This document shows, one piece after another, positions 35,835 to 45,084 of a DNA stretch of 64,000 nucleotides. Both the position numbers and the translations under genes were made by a program. The first letter of the stretch is position 1. Every line of letters starts with the position of its first letter. The notes under the pieces are model-generated. The model was not told where the DNA came from. It was given only the letters and a program-made list of their open reading frames with translations, and did not search any database. The stretch comes from Deltaproteobacteria bacterium (GTDB lineage Bacteria > Myxococcota_A > Polyangia > Polyangiales > Houyiibacteriaceae): positions 124,001 through 188,000 of the forward strand of contig JAEPMI010000014.1 in the NCBI GenBank assembly GCA_017644045.1. The letters are read 5' to 3'.

Positions 35835-36787
35835 GCATCATCGAGGTCACCGATCTCGTCCGGCGCTTCGGCGACTTCACCGCGGTCGACCACGTGAGCT
35901 TCGAGGTCCGCGAGGGCGAGATCTTCGGCTACCTCGGAGCCAACGGCGCGGGGAAGTCGACGACGATCCGGATGCTCTGTGGGCTGCTCGCGCCGACCGC
36001 GGGCACGGCGCTCATCGACGGCCACGACGTCGCTCGCGACCCGGAGTCGGTGAAGCGCTCCATCGGCTACATGAGCCAGCGCTTCAGCCTCTACCTGGAC
36101 CTGAGCGTCGCCGCGAACCTCGAGTTCTTCGCGGGGGCCTATGGTCTCGCTCGGGCGCGCGCGAGAGCGCGGATCGCGACGCTCGTCGAGCGCCTCGACC
36201 TCGGTCCGCTCCTGGACCGGTCGACCGGCGCGCTCCCTGGAGGGCTCCAGCAGCGCGTGGCCCTCGCGTGTGCGCTGGTCCACGAGCCCAGCGTCGTCTT
36301 CCTCGACGAGCCCACCGCCGCGGTCGGTCCCGCCTCGCGACGGGACTTCTGGTCGCTCATCCGCGAGCTCGCCGCCGAAGGCGTGACGATCTTCGTCACC
36401 ACGCACTACATGGACGAGGCGGAGTACTGCGACCGCGTCGGCATCATGGTCGCCGGGCGCCTCGTCGCGCTCGACACGCCCGCGGCGCTCAAGCAGACCT
36501 TCGTGCCGGGGGCGCTGCTGCGGCTGGCGGCGCCCGGCCTCACCGATCTCGAGCCGCTCCGGCGGCTCCCGGAGGTCGCCGCGGCGGAGATCTTCGGTCG
36601 CGGGGCCCACGTGCTCCTCGAGCGCGACGTGAAGCCCTCGCCGGCGATCGAGCGCCGCATCGACGCGGCCGCGCGCTCCGGCGGCGCCATCGCCATCACC
36701 CTCGAGCGCATCGAGCCCACCCTGGAGGACGTGTTCGTCGCGACCGTCGAAGGCGGTCCGCTCGGCGCGTCGGAGACCCCGTCGTGA
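35831..36787 (+). CDS. ABC-2 exporter ATPase 2, variant signature
   Basis: 318 residues. Walker A G-A-N-G-A-G-K-S-T, Walker B V-F-L-D-E-P-T and switch T-T-H are normal, but the signature is L-P-G-G-L instead of L-S-G-G and the D-loop is V-G-P in place of V-D-P. One composite ATP site of a heterodimer may therefore be weak, as in other two-ATPase exporters. In the RbbA/YhiH-type relatives, two ATPase domains sit on one chain; here they are separate overlapping genes. Confidence 0.92.
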   Translation: MSIIEVTDLVRRFGDFTAVDHVSFEVREGEIFGYLGANGAGKSTTIRMLCGLLAPTAGTALIDGHDVARDPESVKRSIGYMSQRFSLYLDLSVAANLEFFAGAYGLARARARARIATLVERLDLGPLLDRSTGALPGGLQQRVALACALVHEPSVVFLDEPTAAVGPASRRDFWSLIRELAAEGVTIFVTTHYMDEAEYCDRVGIMVAGRLVALDTPAALKQTFVPGALLRLAAPGLTDLEPLRRLPEVAAAEIFGRGAHVLLERDVKPSPAIERRIDAAARSGGAIAITLERIEPTLEDVFVATVEGGPLGASETPS

Positions 36788-37902
36788 TGCGCGCGTCGCT
36801 CACCCGGCTCGGCGCCGTGGCGCACAAGGAGCTGCTCCACGTGCGCCGGGATCCGCGCACGTTGATCTTCGCGCTGGTCGTGCCGATCGCGCTCATCCTC
36901 CTCTTCGGTTTCGCGATCAGCTTCGACATCGATCAGCTGCCGATCGCGGTCGTCGACCAGGATCGGAGCGCGGAGAGCGAGCGCTTCGTTCGGCGTCTCA
37001 CCGCGACCGAGGAGCTGGTGGTCCACCACCACGTCGACTCCGTCGAGGAGGCCTACGACCACATGCGGCGCGGCGACGTGCTGGCCATCCTGGTCGTGCC
37101 CGCGCGCTTCGCGTCCACCCCGGTCCCGGAGCGCCGGGTGCAGCTGCTCATCGACGGCAGCGACGGGTCGACCGCCAACGCCCTCCTCGGCAAGGGTCAG
37201 GCGCTCGGCGCAAGCGCGATGATCTCGTTGATCGACGGGCCGCTCCCCGAGGGCGGCGGCGCCGAGCTCGCGCTGCTCGGCGTCTTCAACCCGGCGGGGC
37301 TCAGCGCGTGGTTCATCGTCCCCGGTCTCGCCGCGTACGTCGTCGCGATCATCGCCGTGCTGCTCACGGCGTTGACCATCGCCCGCGAGATCGAGCAGGG
37401 CAGCATGGCGCAGCTCCTGGCGACCCCCGTCGGCCGCGCCGAGATCATTCTCGGAAAGCTCCTGCCCTACCTGGCGCTCGGCGCGCTCGCGGTGACGCTC
37501 GTCCTGGCCGTCGGCTTCCTCGTCTTCGATCTCCCCCTGCGTGGGAGCGTCCCGACCCTCGTCGTCGCGTCGCTCCTCTTCCTGCTCGGGATGCTCGGCC
37601 AGGGCCTGCTGATCTCCACGGTCACCGGCAGCCAGATGGTCGCCACGCAGGTCGCGACGATGAGCTCGATGCTTCCGTCGATGCTGCTCAGCGGCTTCAT
37701 CTTCCCCATCGAGAACATGCCTTTGCCGCTGCAGTGGATCACCCACGTCATCCCGGCGCGCTACTACGTCGACGTGCTCCGCGGGATCCTGCTCCGCGGC
37801 AACGGCTTCGACGTCCTCTGGCCGGAGCTGCTCGCGCTCGGCGTCTTCGCGGTCGCCATTCTCGGTCTCGCCACCGCGCGCTTCTCCCGGGAGGCCGCGT
37901 GA
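36787..37902 (+). CDS. ABC-2 permease 1
   Basis: 371 residues from the ATG at 36787, whose first base is the last of the upstream stop (TGATG); a GTG one codon earlier is also possible. ABC2_membrane_3 layout: cytoplasmic start H-K-E-L-L-H-V-R-R-D-P-R, helix 1 (about 25-45), a periplasmic domain of about 130 residues with V-D-Q-D-R-S, then five helices. R-E-x-E-Q-G-S-M/T and A-T-P-V-G-R-A-E are the usual coupling-helix marks. Works with permease 2, the two ATPases and HlyD. Confidence 0.9.
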   Translation: MRASLTRLGAVAHKELLHVRRDPRTLIFALVVPIALILLFGFAISFDIDQLPIAVVDQDRSAESERFVRRLTATEELVVHHHVDSVEEAYDHMRRGDVLAILVVPARFASTPVPERRVQLLIDGSDGSTANALLGKGQALGASAMISLIDGPLPEGGGAELALLGVFNPAGLSAWFIVPGLAAYVVAIIAVLLTALTIAREIEQGSMAQLLATPVGRAEIILGKLLPYLALGALAVTLVLAVGFLVFDLPLRGSVPTLVVASLLFLLGMLGQGLLISTVTGSQMVATQVATMSSMLPSMLLSGFIFPIENMPLPLQWITHVIPARYYVDVLRGILLRGNGFDVLWPELLALGVFAVAILGLATARFSREAA

Positions 37903-38978
37903 GCCGCTGGCAGCAGCTCCGAGCGGTGATGCTCAAGGAGGTCCGGCAGGCGCTCCGCGACCGGCGGATGCTCGCGCTCCTCCTCATCGCGCCGACCATC
38001 CAGCTCCTGGTCTTCACGTTCGCGGTCGACTTCGAGGTCGACTCGATCGCCACCGTCGTCGTCGATCAGGACGACACGACCGCCAGCCGCCGACGCATCG
38101 AGTCGCTGCTCGCCGAAGGGACGCTCGAGGACGCCGGTCGGACCCGCGACGCCGCCGAAGCGGAGGCGCGGCTCACCGAAGGGCTCGCGACGGCGGTCGT
38201 GATCATCCCGCCCGGCTTCGCGCGCCACGGTGGCCGTGGGGAGCCGCAGCCGGTGCAGGTGCTCTACGACGGCAGCGACCCGAACCGCGGCACCGCAGCC
38301 GCGAACGCCGCCCGGGGCTTCTTCGGCGACGTGAGCGCCTCGCCGGTCGTCACGCGCATCCTCTACAACCCCGGCCTCGACACCGCGCCCTACATGGTGC
38401 CGGCGATCGCGGGGATCCTGCTCCTGCTCATCACCACGATCGTCGCGGCGATGGGCCTCGCGCGCGAGTCCGAGACGGGCACCCTCGAGCAGGTCCTGGT
38501 CACCCCGATCGCACGGTCGACGCTCCTGCTCGGCAAGCTCCTGCCCTTCGCCGCCGTCGGCTGTCTGGACTTCGCGCTCGCCATGGTCGTCGGCGTGCGC
38601 TTCTTCGACGTCCCGGTGGAGGGCTCGCTGCTCGCGCTCTCGTTGGTGGTGGTCCTCTACCTGGTGTCGACGCTCTCGCTCGGCCTGCTCGTCTCCAGCC
38701 TGAGTCGCAACCAGCAGCAGGCCTTCATGACCGGCTTCCTGGTCATGCTCCCGACGATCCTCCTGAGCGGGGTGCTCACCTCGCTCCGCGCGATGCCCGA
38801 GTGGCTGCAGGTCCTCACCTGGGTGAACCCGCTGCGGCACTTCGCCTTCCTCACCCGCGCGCTGCTCTTTCGAGGCGCCTCGCTCTCGGAGCTGGGGCCG
38901 GAGCTGCTCGCCCTCTGCCTGTGCGCCGTCGCCCTCCTGACGGCCTCCGTTCTCTCCTTTCGCAAGACGAAGAGCTGA
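37899..38978 (+). CDS. ABC-2 permease 2
   Basis: 359 residues. Same layout as permease 1: L-K-E-V-R-Q-A-L-R-D-R-R, helix 1, periplasmic domain with V-D-Q-D-D-T, five C-terminal helices, R-E-S-E-T-G-T-L-E-Q and T-P-I-A-R-S. The GTG overlaps the stop of permease 1 (GTGA). The two permeases are related but clearly different and probably form a heterodimer. Confidence 0.9.
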   Translation: MSRWQQLRAVMLKEVRQALRDRRMLALLLIAPTIQLLVFTFAVDFEVDSIATVVVDQDDTTASRRRIESLLAEGTLEDAGRTRDAAEAEARLTEGLATAVVIIPPGFARHGGRGEPQPVQVLYDGSDPNRGTAAANAARGFFGDVSASPVVTRILYNPGLDTAPYMVPAIAGILLLLITTIVAAMGLARESETGTLEQVLVTPIARSTLLLGKLLPFAAVGCLDFALAMVVGVRFFDVPVEGSLLALSLVVVLYLVSTLSLGLLVSSLSRNQQQAFMTGFLVMLPTILLSGVLTSLRAMPEWLQVLTWVNPLRHFAFLTRALLFRGASLSELGPELLALCLCAVALLTASVLSFRKTKS

Positions 38979-38979
38979 C

Positions 38980-40344
38980 ATGACCGCCACGGAACATCCG
39001 CCCCTTCGACCCCTCCTCTGGCTCCTGCTCGGGCTGCTCTCGGCGTTGGCGCTCGCCCCCCGCCTCGCCTCGGCGCAGCCGGAGCCCTCGGTGGCCGTCG
39101 CCCTCGCCGAAGGCGACCGGCTGACGCTCGACGAGGCGGTCGAGCGGGCGATCTCCGTCGCACCTTCGCTCGACGCCGCGGAGGCCGACGCCGCCGTGGT
39201 CCGTGCGGACGCCTCGGCGACGCGGGTGGGCCTCTTCCCCAGGGCTCAGCTCGACGCGAGCTACACCCGCATCGGCGGCTTCGACGATGGGAGCATCCAG
39301 GGGCCGGCCGGTCCGATCACCATCGACGTGCCGCGGAACCGGACTCGCTTTCGCGCGCAGGTGGAGGCTTCGCTCACCGACCCCTTCGTCCGGGTGCTCC
39401 CCGCCGTGCGCGCGCTCGAAGCGCAGGCGGAGGCCGTCGCGCGAGACGGGGGTGACGCGCGCCAGCAGGTCACGCTGGCGACCACGCTCGCCTACCTCGC
39501 CTATGCCGACGCGCGCGCGGCGGAGGCCGTCACGGCCGTGTCGCGCCGCCGGGTGGAGGACCAGCTCGAGCGCCTCCGCGCCATGCACGGCGCCGGCCTC
39601 GCGAGCGAGGTGGCGGTGATCGACGCCGAGGCGCACCTCGCCGAGGTGGACGCGCGGATTGCCCAGGCGGACGCGCGGGTCCGGGTCGCGGCCGAGGCGC
39701 TGGCGAGCTGGATGGACGAGGCGCCCGAGCGCTGGGCGGTCGACGTCCCGAGCGCTGCGCCGACGGCTGCGGTCGACTCGCTGGTGGACCGGGCCATCGC
39801 GTCCCGTCCGAGCCTGCAGGCGCTGCGGCTGCGACTCGAAGCGACCGACGCGAGCGCTCGAGCGGCGCGCGGTGGTCGGTGGCCCTCCATCGGCACCTAC
39901 GCGGCGTTCGAGGTGGCCAACCCGAACGTCAACGTCATTCCGCCGGAGGATCGCTTCCAACGGAGCTGGGAGCTCGGGGTCTTCGCGCGTTGGTCGCCCA
40001 ACGCGCTGGTCCGCGCCAACCGCGAGACCGACCGGGCCGAGGCCCAGCGGGAAGCTCTCCGGGCTCGCTTCGAGGGCCTGAGCGACCAGGTCCGGCTCGA
40101 GGTGCGTCAGAGCGTGGCCACGCTCGAAGCGGCGCATGCGTCGCTGACCGCGGCCGAAGCCCGTGAGCGCGCGGCGCGACGCGCCTACGAGGCCTACGCC
40201 GCCGAGCTCGCGGCCGGGCGCGCGGTGCTCACCGAGCTGCTCGCGGCGGAGGAAGGCCTCGCCGCGGCAGAGCTCGGCACCTGGCAGGCCCGGAGCGCGA
40301 TCGCGGCAGCGGACGCTCGCCTTCGGGTCGCGGTCGGCGAGTGA
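38980..40344 (+). CDS. TolC-family outer-membrane efflux protein
   Basis: 454 residues. Signal peptide (about 10-33, ending L-A-S-A-Q). Two OEP repeats with the usual start L-T-L-D-E-A-V-E-R-A and long amphipathic helices rich in Ala, Glu and Arg. A single base separates it from the permease stop. It supplies the outer-membrane duct of the six-gene system, so the cargo is carried across both membranes. Cargo unknown; drugs, lipids or secondary metabolites are the usual ones for this class. Confidence 0.9.
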   Translation: MTATEHPPLRPLLWLLLGLLSALALAPRLASAQPEPSVAVALAEGDRLTLDEAVERAISVAPSLDAAEADAAVVRADASATRVGLFPRAQLDASYTRIGGFDDGSIQGPAGPITIDVPRNRTRFRAQVEASLTDPFVRVLPAVRALEAQAEAVARDGGDARQQVTLATTLAYLAYADARAAEAVTAVSRRRVEDQLERLRAMHGAGLASEVAVIDAEAHLAEVDARIAQADARVRVAAEALASWMDEAPERWAVDVPSAAPTAAVDSLVDRAIASRPSLQALRLRLEATDASARAARGGRWPSIGTYAAFEVANPNVNVIPPEDRFQRSWELGVFARWSPNALVRANRETDRAEAQREALRARFEGLSDQVRLEVRQSVATLEAAHASLTAAEARERAARRAYEAYAAELAAGRAVLTELLAAEEGLAAAELGTWQARSAIAAADARLRVAVGE

Positions 40345-40387
40345 GCGTGGCTGGATTGGCTGAGCCCGGCCGGGATAGGCTTGGGCC

Positions 40388-41728
40388 GTGAGCTCCCTCC
40401 CGCGGGTTCTGCTCGTCGATGACGAGCCCTCGATGCGCTACGTCCTGCGTGGGCTGCTCGAGCCGCTCGACTGCGAGCTCGTGGACGCCGAGGGCGGCGC
40501 CGAGGCGATCGCCGCGCTCGAGGAGACCGGGTTCGACGTGGTCATCACGGATCTGCGGATGCCGGAGGTCGATGGCTTCGCCGTGCTCGACGCGGCCCGC
40601 GCGCTCCGTCGTCCGCCCGAGGTCGTGATGATCACCGCGCACGGCTCCGAGCGGCACGCGGTCGAGGCCCTGCACCGCGGTGCGGTCGACTACTTCAAGA
40701 AGCCCTTCGAGCCCGACGAGCTGACGGCGGTCGTCCGTCGTGTGCTCCGGTCCGCTCGCCTTCGCGGGGAGCGGGACCAGCTCGCCGACGAGCTGGCCTT
40801 GGCGCGCACCATGGTCTTCGCCGCGCCGTCGATGACCGAGCTGGCCCGGCTCGTCTCCCGGGTCGGTCCGCTGGACGTCAACGTCCTCATCACCGGCGAG
40901 AGCGGGACCGGCAAGGAGCTGCTCGCCGAGGCGATCGTGCGCGCATCGACTCGCCGCTCGAAGCCCTTCGTCCGCTTCAACGCCGCCGCGCTGCGCCCCG
41001 AGCTCGCGGACGCCGAGCTCTTCGGTCACGCCAAGGGGGCGTTCACCGGCGCCAGCGGCGCAAGGGAAGGGCTCTTTCGCGCGGCGGACGGCGGGACCCT
41101 CCTGCTCGACGAGGTCGGCGACCTGTCCCTCGACACGCAGGTTCGGCTCCTCCGGGTGCTGCAGGAGGGCGAGGTGCGGCCCGTCGGCAAGGACCGGCCC
41201 GAGAAGGTCGACGTCCGCGTGATCGCCGCCACCCACCAGGATCTCGAGGCGCGCGTCGCCGAGGGCCACTTCCGAGAAGACCTCTACTACCGGCTGAAGG
41301 TGGTGCAGCTGGAGGTGCCGCCGCTGCGAGAGCGGCCCGACGACCTCGAGCCCCTCGCCGAGACCTTCCTGAAGCGGGCCAGCACCCGCTTCGGGGTGGC
41401 CCCGGTGCGCTGCGACGCGGGCCTCTTGGCGCGGCTGCGGGCCTATCCTTGGCCCGGGAACGTGCGCGAGCTCCAGAACGCCCTCGAGGGGCTGGTGGCG
41501 CTCAGCCGCGACGGCGAGGTCGACCTCGACCGCCTCCCGGCGCCGAAGGGGACCACGGTCGGCGGGTCCCTCGAGGACCGGATCGGCGCGTTCGAGCGCG
41601 GCCAGATCGTCGAGGCGCTGCGGGTCTGTGGCGGCAACCGCGCCGAGGCGGCCCGCCGACTCGGCATCGGGCGCGCGACCCTCTACGAGAAGCTCGCCAA
41701 ACACGACATCGACCGCGACGAGGCTTAG
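40388..41728 (+). CDS. NtrC-type sigma-54 response regulator
   Basis: 446 residues. Receiver with D55 in T-D-L-R-M-P; AAA+ domain with G-E-S-G-T-G-K-E (Walker A), G-A-F-T-G-A (sigma-54 contact loop, intact), L-L-L-D-E-V-G-D (Walker B); Fis-type helix-turn-helix at the C-end (A-A-R-R-L-G-I-G-R-A-T-L-Y). All parts for phosphorylation-driven opening of sigma-54 promoters are there. It follows the TolC gene by 43 bases and may regulate the exporter, with the kinase at 32338-33714 as its partner. GTG start. Confidence 0.93.
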   Translation: MSSLPRVLLVDDEPSMRYVLRGLLEPLDCELVDAEGGAEAIAALEETGFDVVITDLRMPEVDGFAVLDAARALRRPPEVVMITAHGSERHAVEALHRGAVDYFKKPFEPDELTAVVRRVLRSARLRGERDQLADELALARTMVFAAPSMTELARLVSRVGPLDVNVLITGESGTGKELLAEAIVRASTRRSKPFVRFNAAALRPELADAELFGHAKGAFTGASGAREGLFRAADGGTLLLDEVGDLSLDTQVRLLRVLQEGEVRPVGKDRPEKVDVRVIAATHQDLEARVAEGHFREDLYYRLKVVQLEVPPLRERPDDLEPLAETFLKRASTRFGVAPVRCDAGLLARLRAYPWPGNVRELQNALEGLVALSRDGEVDLDRLPAPKGTTVGGSLEDRIGAFERGQIVEALRVCGGNRAEAARRLGIGRATLYEKLAKHDIDRDEA

Positions 41729-41836
41729 GACCGGAGGCGACGGGGCCGGTCCAATCCGCGCGCGACGCATCTGCCGGTTGTCGTTCGCCACTCGGTCGGG
41801 CATCGTCCGACTCCCAGCCCCCGGAGTGTTGTGAAC

Positions 41837-43672
41837 ATGGCCCACGAAACCATTGCGTCGATGATCGCCGACCGTATCGCCCAGTCGCCCAACCGACCGG
41901 CGATCCGAGCCAAGGAAGGCTCGGTCTGGAAGGACACCACCTGGCGAGAGCTCGGTGACCGCATGGCGCGCATCGCCGCCGGCGTGCTCTCCGCGACCGA
42001 CGTCCCCGACCGCGCGGCGATCGCCATCATGGGCAAGCCGAGCCCCGAGTGGATCGCTTGTGACTTCGGCTGCCTCTCCGCCGGTCTGCGGACGGTGCCG
42101 GTCTACTCGACGTTGCTCCCCGAGGAGGTCGGCTACCTCCACACGGACACCGAGGCGGTGGTGGCCATCGTCAGCGACGCGGACGCGCTCGCCAAGGTCC
42201 GCGAGATGCGGAAGGGCTTCACCTTCTTCGACCAGGAGTACGCCGCCGACCGCGTGAAGCTGAAGCACATCGTCGTCATGGACCCCGAGGGCATCGAGCC
42301 CGCCGACGACTGGGAGAGCCTCGCTGACCTCGAGGCGCGCGGCGCCGAGAAGCTGAGCGAGCTGCAGGACGAGATCGACCGCCGCGCGGCCGTGCCCAAG
42401 CGCGACGACGTCGCCACCTACACCTACACCTCGGGCACCACCGGGCCGCCCAAGGGCGTGATCCAGACCAACGGCAACATGCTCTCGATGCTCGAGAGCG
42501 TGGAGAAGATCAACATCTTCGAAGGGACCGGCATCACCGCGGGTGGGCTCTTCCTCTTCCTGCCGCTCGCGCACTCCTTCGGTCGGCTGATCGAGCTCGC
42601 GGGTCCGTTCTTCGATGCGCCGACGATCATCTCGGGCATCCCGACGCTCGGCGACGACCTCAAGGCGACCCGGCCCGGGTTCTTCCCGGCGGCGCCGCGC
42701 GTCTACGAGAAGATGGTCGCGAAGATCCAGACGGCCGTCGCCGGTGCGCCGCCGATCCGCCAGAAGCTCTTCCACTGGGCGGTGAACACCGGCAAGGCGA
42801 CCGTGCCCTACAAGAGCCGCGGCCAGGAGCTCCCCTTCTTCCTGAAGATGAAGCTCGGCATCGCCGACAAGCTGGTGCTCTCGAAGCTCCGTGCGACGCT
42901 CGGCTTCGACCGCACCGAGATCCTCCTCAGTGGCTCGGCGCCGCTCAGCGTGCCGGTCCACGAGTTCTTCATCGCCTGCAACCTGACGCTGCTCGAGGCC
43001 TACGGACTCACCGAGACCTGTCCCGGGCTCACGTCGAACCGGCCGCAGGACTTCCGGCTCGGCACGGTCGGCCAGGCGTTTCCCGGCGTCGACATCAAGA
43101 TCGCCGACGACGGAGAGATCCTCGCCAAGGGTGGCAACATCACCTCCGGTTACCTGAACCGCGACGACGCCACCTCGGAGGCGTTCGACGGCGAGGGCTG
43201 GTTCCACACCGGGGACCTCGGCTCCATGGACTCCGACGGCTTCGTGAAGATCACCGGCCGCAAGAAGGAGCTCATGAAGACCTCCGGCGGCAAGTTCATC
43301 GCGCCCGCGAAGCTCGAGGAGCGTGTGAAGCGCCTCCCGATGATCCAGGAGTGCATCACCGTCGCGGACTACCGGAACTTCGCCACCGCCTTGGTGGCGA
43401 TCGACCCGGAAGAGCTCGCGGAGTGGGCCAAGCAGACGGGGAACCCGAACGACCCCCAGAGCGACGCCGTGCGCGACGCGGTCCAGAAGCACATCGACGA
43501 GGTCAACGAGGGCCTCGCTCGCTACGAGACGATCAAGTACTTCCGCATCATCCCGATGCTCACCGTGGAGGACGGCCTGCTCACGGCCTCACTCAAGGTG
43601 AAGCGTGGTCCGGTCCACGAGCGCTACGCGGACCTGATCGACGACATGTACGCGACCCAGAAGAACGCCTGA
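41837..43672 (+). CDS. Long-chain acyl-CoA ligase (FadD/FAA1-like)
   Basis: 611 residues from the ATG at 41837 (a GTG at 41831 is in frame). AMP-binding core: T-S-G-T-T-G-P-P-K-G-V (P-loop-like A3), Y-G-L-T-E-T (A5), G-W-F-H-T-G-D (A7), and K-I-T-G-R-K-K-E-L (A8). The long linker and F-A-A-1-like C-end with K-x-x-R-G fit the FAA1/long-chain class. Reaction: fatty acid + ATP + CoA to acyl-CoA. A single base separates its stop from the stop of the convergent kinase gene. Confidence 0.93.
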   Translation: MAHETIASMIADRIAQSPNRPAIRAKEGSVWKDTTWRELGDRMARIAAGVLSATDVPDRAAIAIMGKPSPEWIACDFGCLSAGLRTVPVYSTLLPEEVGYLHTDTEAVVAIVSDADALAKVREMRKGFTFFDQEYAADRVKLKHIVVMDPEGIEPADDWESLADLEARGAEKLSELQDEIDRRAAVPKRDDVATYTYTSGTTGPPKGVIQTNGNMLSMLESVEKINIFEGTGITAGGLFLFLPLAHSFGRLIELAGPFFDAPTIISGIPTLGDDLKATRPGFFPAAPRVYEKMVAKIQTAVAGAPPIRQKLFHWAVNTGKATVPYKSRGQELPFFLKMKLGIADKLVLSKLRATLGFDRTEILLSGSAPLSVPVHEFFIACNLTLLEAYGLTETCPGLTSNRPQDFRLGTVGQAFPGVDIKIADDGEILAKGGNITSGYLNRDDATSEAFDGEGWFHTGDLGSMDSDGFVKITGRKKELMKTSGGKFIAPAKLEERVKRLPMIQECITVADYRNFATALVAIDPEELAEWAKQTGNPNDPQSDAVRDAVQKHIDEVNEGLARYETIKYFRIIPMLTVEDGLLTASLKVKRGPVHERYADLIDDMYATQKNA

Positions 43673-43673
43673 G

Positions 43674-44933
43674 CTAGGCGCCACACCACGGGCAGGCGTA
43701 GAAGTACTCTTCGTTCGTCGGCCCTTCGCACCGATGGCAGCGGTCCGGGAGCCCCGGGCCGTGCCACGGCCGACGATCGCGCGTGCCGCAGGTAGGGCAG
43801 GCGCGCATGAAGCGTCGCAGCTCGCCTTCGCAGCCGCGCTTCGCGCAGCTGCGGGCGGCGCGCGGATCCTTCGGCGGCTTGTGTCCATTGCCCTCGAGGC
43901 GGGTGCCGCACCAACCGCAGGCGTTCCACTCCGGGCGCACGCCGCGCTCGCAGTTGGGGCAGAAGAGCGGGAAGCCGCTGATCTCGCGGAAGCTGTGGTC
44001 GGTGGCGCTGCACCAGGGGCAGTGACGCATCGCCTCCGCGATCGCACCGCCGCAGCGGCGACACGCGAAGCGCATCCGGAGCGAGGCGCCATGGTGCGCC
44101 GCGAAGGTCTCCGCGAGCAGCTCCCGCGCGCGCGGGAGCTCTTCGCCTCGACGCTCTTCGACACTGCGGCCGGCTTCTTCGAGCGCTTCGAGCAGGGCCA
44201 CCGCCGACGGGTAGCGGTCGGCCGGGTTGAAGGCGACCGCCGTGCGGATGACCGGCCGATAGGGCGGCGGCACGCGCTTGTTGAAACGCTCGGACTGCAC
44301 CAGCGGCCACTCGAAGGGCCAGCTCGGCAACGCACCGGAGAGGAGCTCGTAGGCGACCAGGCCCCACGAGAAGACATCGGACGCCGGCGTCGCCTTTCCG
44401 TAGGCTTGCTCGGGCGCCATGTAGCCCAGCGTCCCGCACTGGGTGAGCGTCTTCTCTTCGGTCCAGCGGGCGAAGCCGAAGTCGGAGACCAGCGCGGTTC
44501 CGTCGTCGTCGATGAGGATGTTCTCGGGCTTCACGTCCCGGTGGAGCACGCCATGCTCGTGCGCGTGGGCGAGCCCAGCGGCGACGTCGGTCAGGATCTG
44601 CAGCGCAGTCGCCGGTGAGCGCTTCGCCGGGCGGTGCTCGTCCAGGCTGTGCTTGCAGAGCCTCGTCGCCAACGCGAAGTAGCCGCCGATCCAGTCCGCG
44701 TTGAGCACCGGGAGCACGTTCGCGTGGCTCAGGTGCGAGGCGACGCGCGCCTCGCGCACCACGCGGTCCGCGCCCATGTCCTCGATGCCTTCGGGCAGGA
44801 CGAGCTTCAAGGCGACCACGTGCCCTTCGACGGTGTCCCGGGCACGCCACACCTGCGCGTACGCCCCCTCTCCGAGACGCTTGTCGAGCAGGTATTTGCC
44901 CAGTCGGGCACGGCGCCGAAGGGGCTTGGACAT
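43674..44933 (-). CDS. Ser/Thr kinase with four C-terminal zinc ribbons
   Basis: 419 residues. Residues about 10-265: Hanks-type kinase with G-E-G-A-Y-A-Q-V, Lys in A-L-K-L-V, H-R-D-V-K-P-E-N and S-D-F-G-F-A, so active-looking. Residues about 300-419: four short zinc-ribbon modules, each with two C-x-x-C pairs (C-R-R-C/C-P-W-C, C-P-N-C/C-G-W-C, C-x4-C/C-P-T-C, C-H-R-C/C-P-W-C); the last pair is at the very C-end. Zinc ribbons of this kind bind proteins or nucleic acid. No membrane helix. The ATG at 44933 is the first Met before the kinase fold; the frame is open upstream but overlaps the divergent gene. Confidence 0.88.
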   Translation of the reverse strand: MSKPLRRRARLGKYLLDKRLGEGAYAQVWRARDTVEGHVVALKLVLPEGIEDMGADRVVREARVASHLSHANVLPVLNADWIGGYFALATRLCKHSLDEHRPAKRSPATALQILTDVAAGLAHAHEHGVLHRDVKPENILIDDDGTALVSDFGFARWTEEKTLTQCGTLGYMAPEQAYGKATPASDVFSWGLVAYELLSGALPSWPFEWPLVQSERFNKRVPPPYRPVIRTAVAFNPADRYPSAVALLEALEEAGRSVEERRGEELPRARELLAETFAAHHGASLRMRFACRRCGGAIAEAMRHCPWCSATDHSFREISGFPLFCPNCERGVRPEWNACGWCGTRLEGNGHKPPKDPRAARSCAKRGCEGELRRFMRACPTCGTRDRRPWHGPGLPDRCHRCEGPTNEEYFYACPWCGA

Positions 44934-45084
44934 CCGGCGGTGAGTGGAGCACCTCACCTGCCGTCGCGCCACCCCGCAGTTGGTCAGGACTCTAGATGGG
45001 GCAACGCGCCACGATCGGCGTCGCATCGCCTCGATCGCACCCGCGTCGCGTAGGGATCTCGTGGTGGCATCGGAATTGCTCCGT

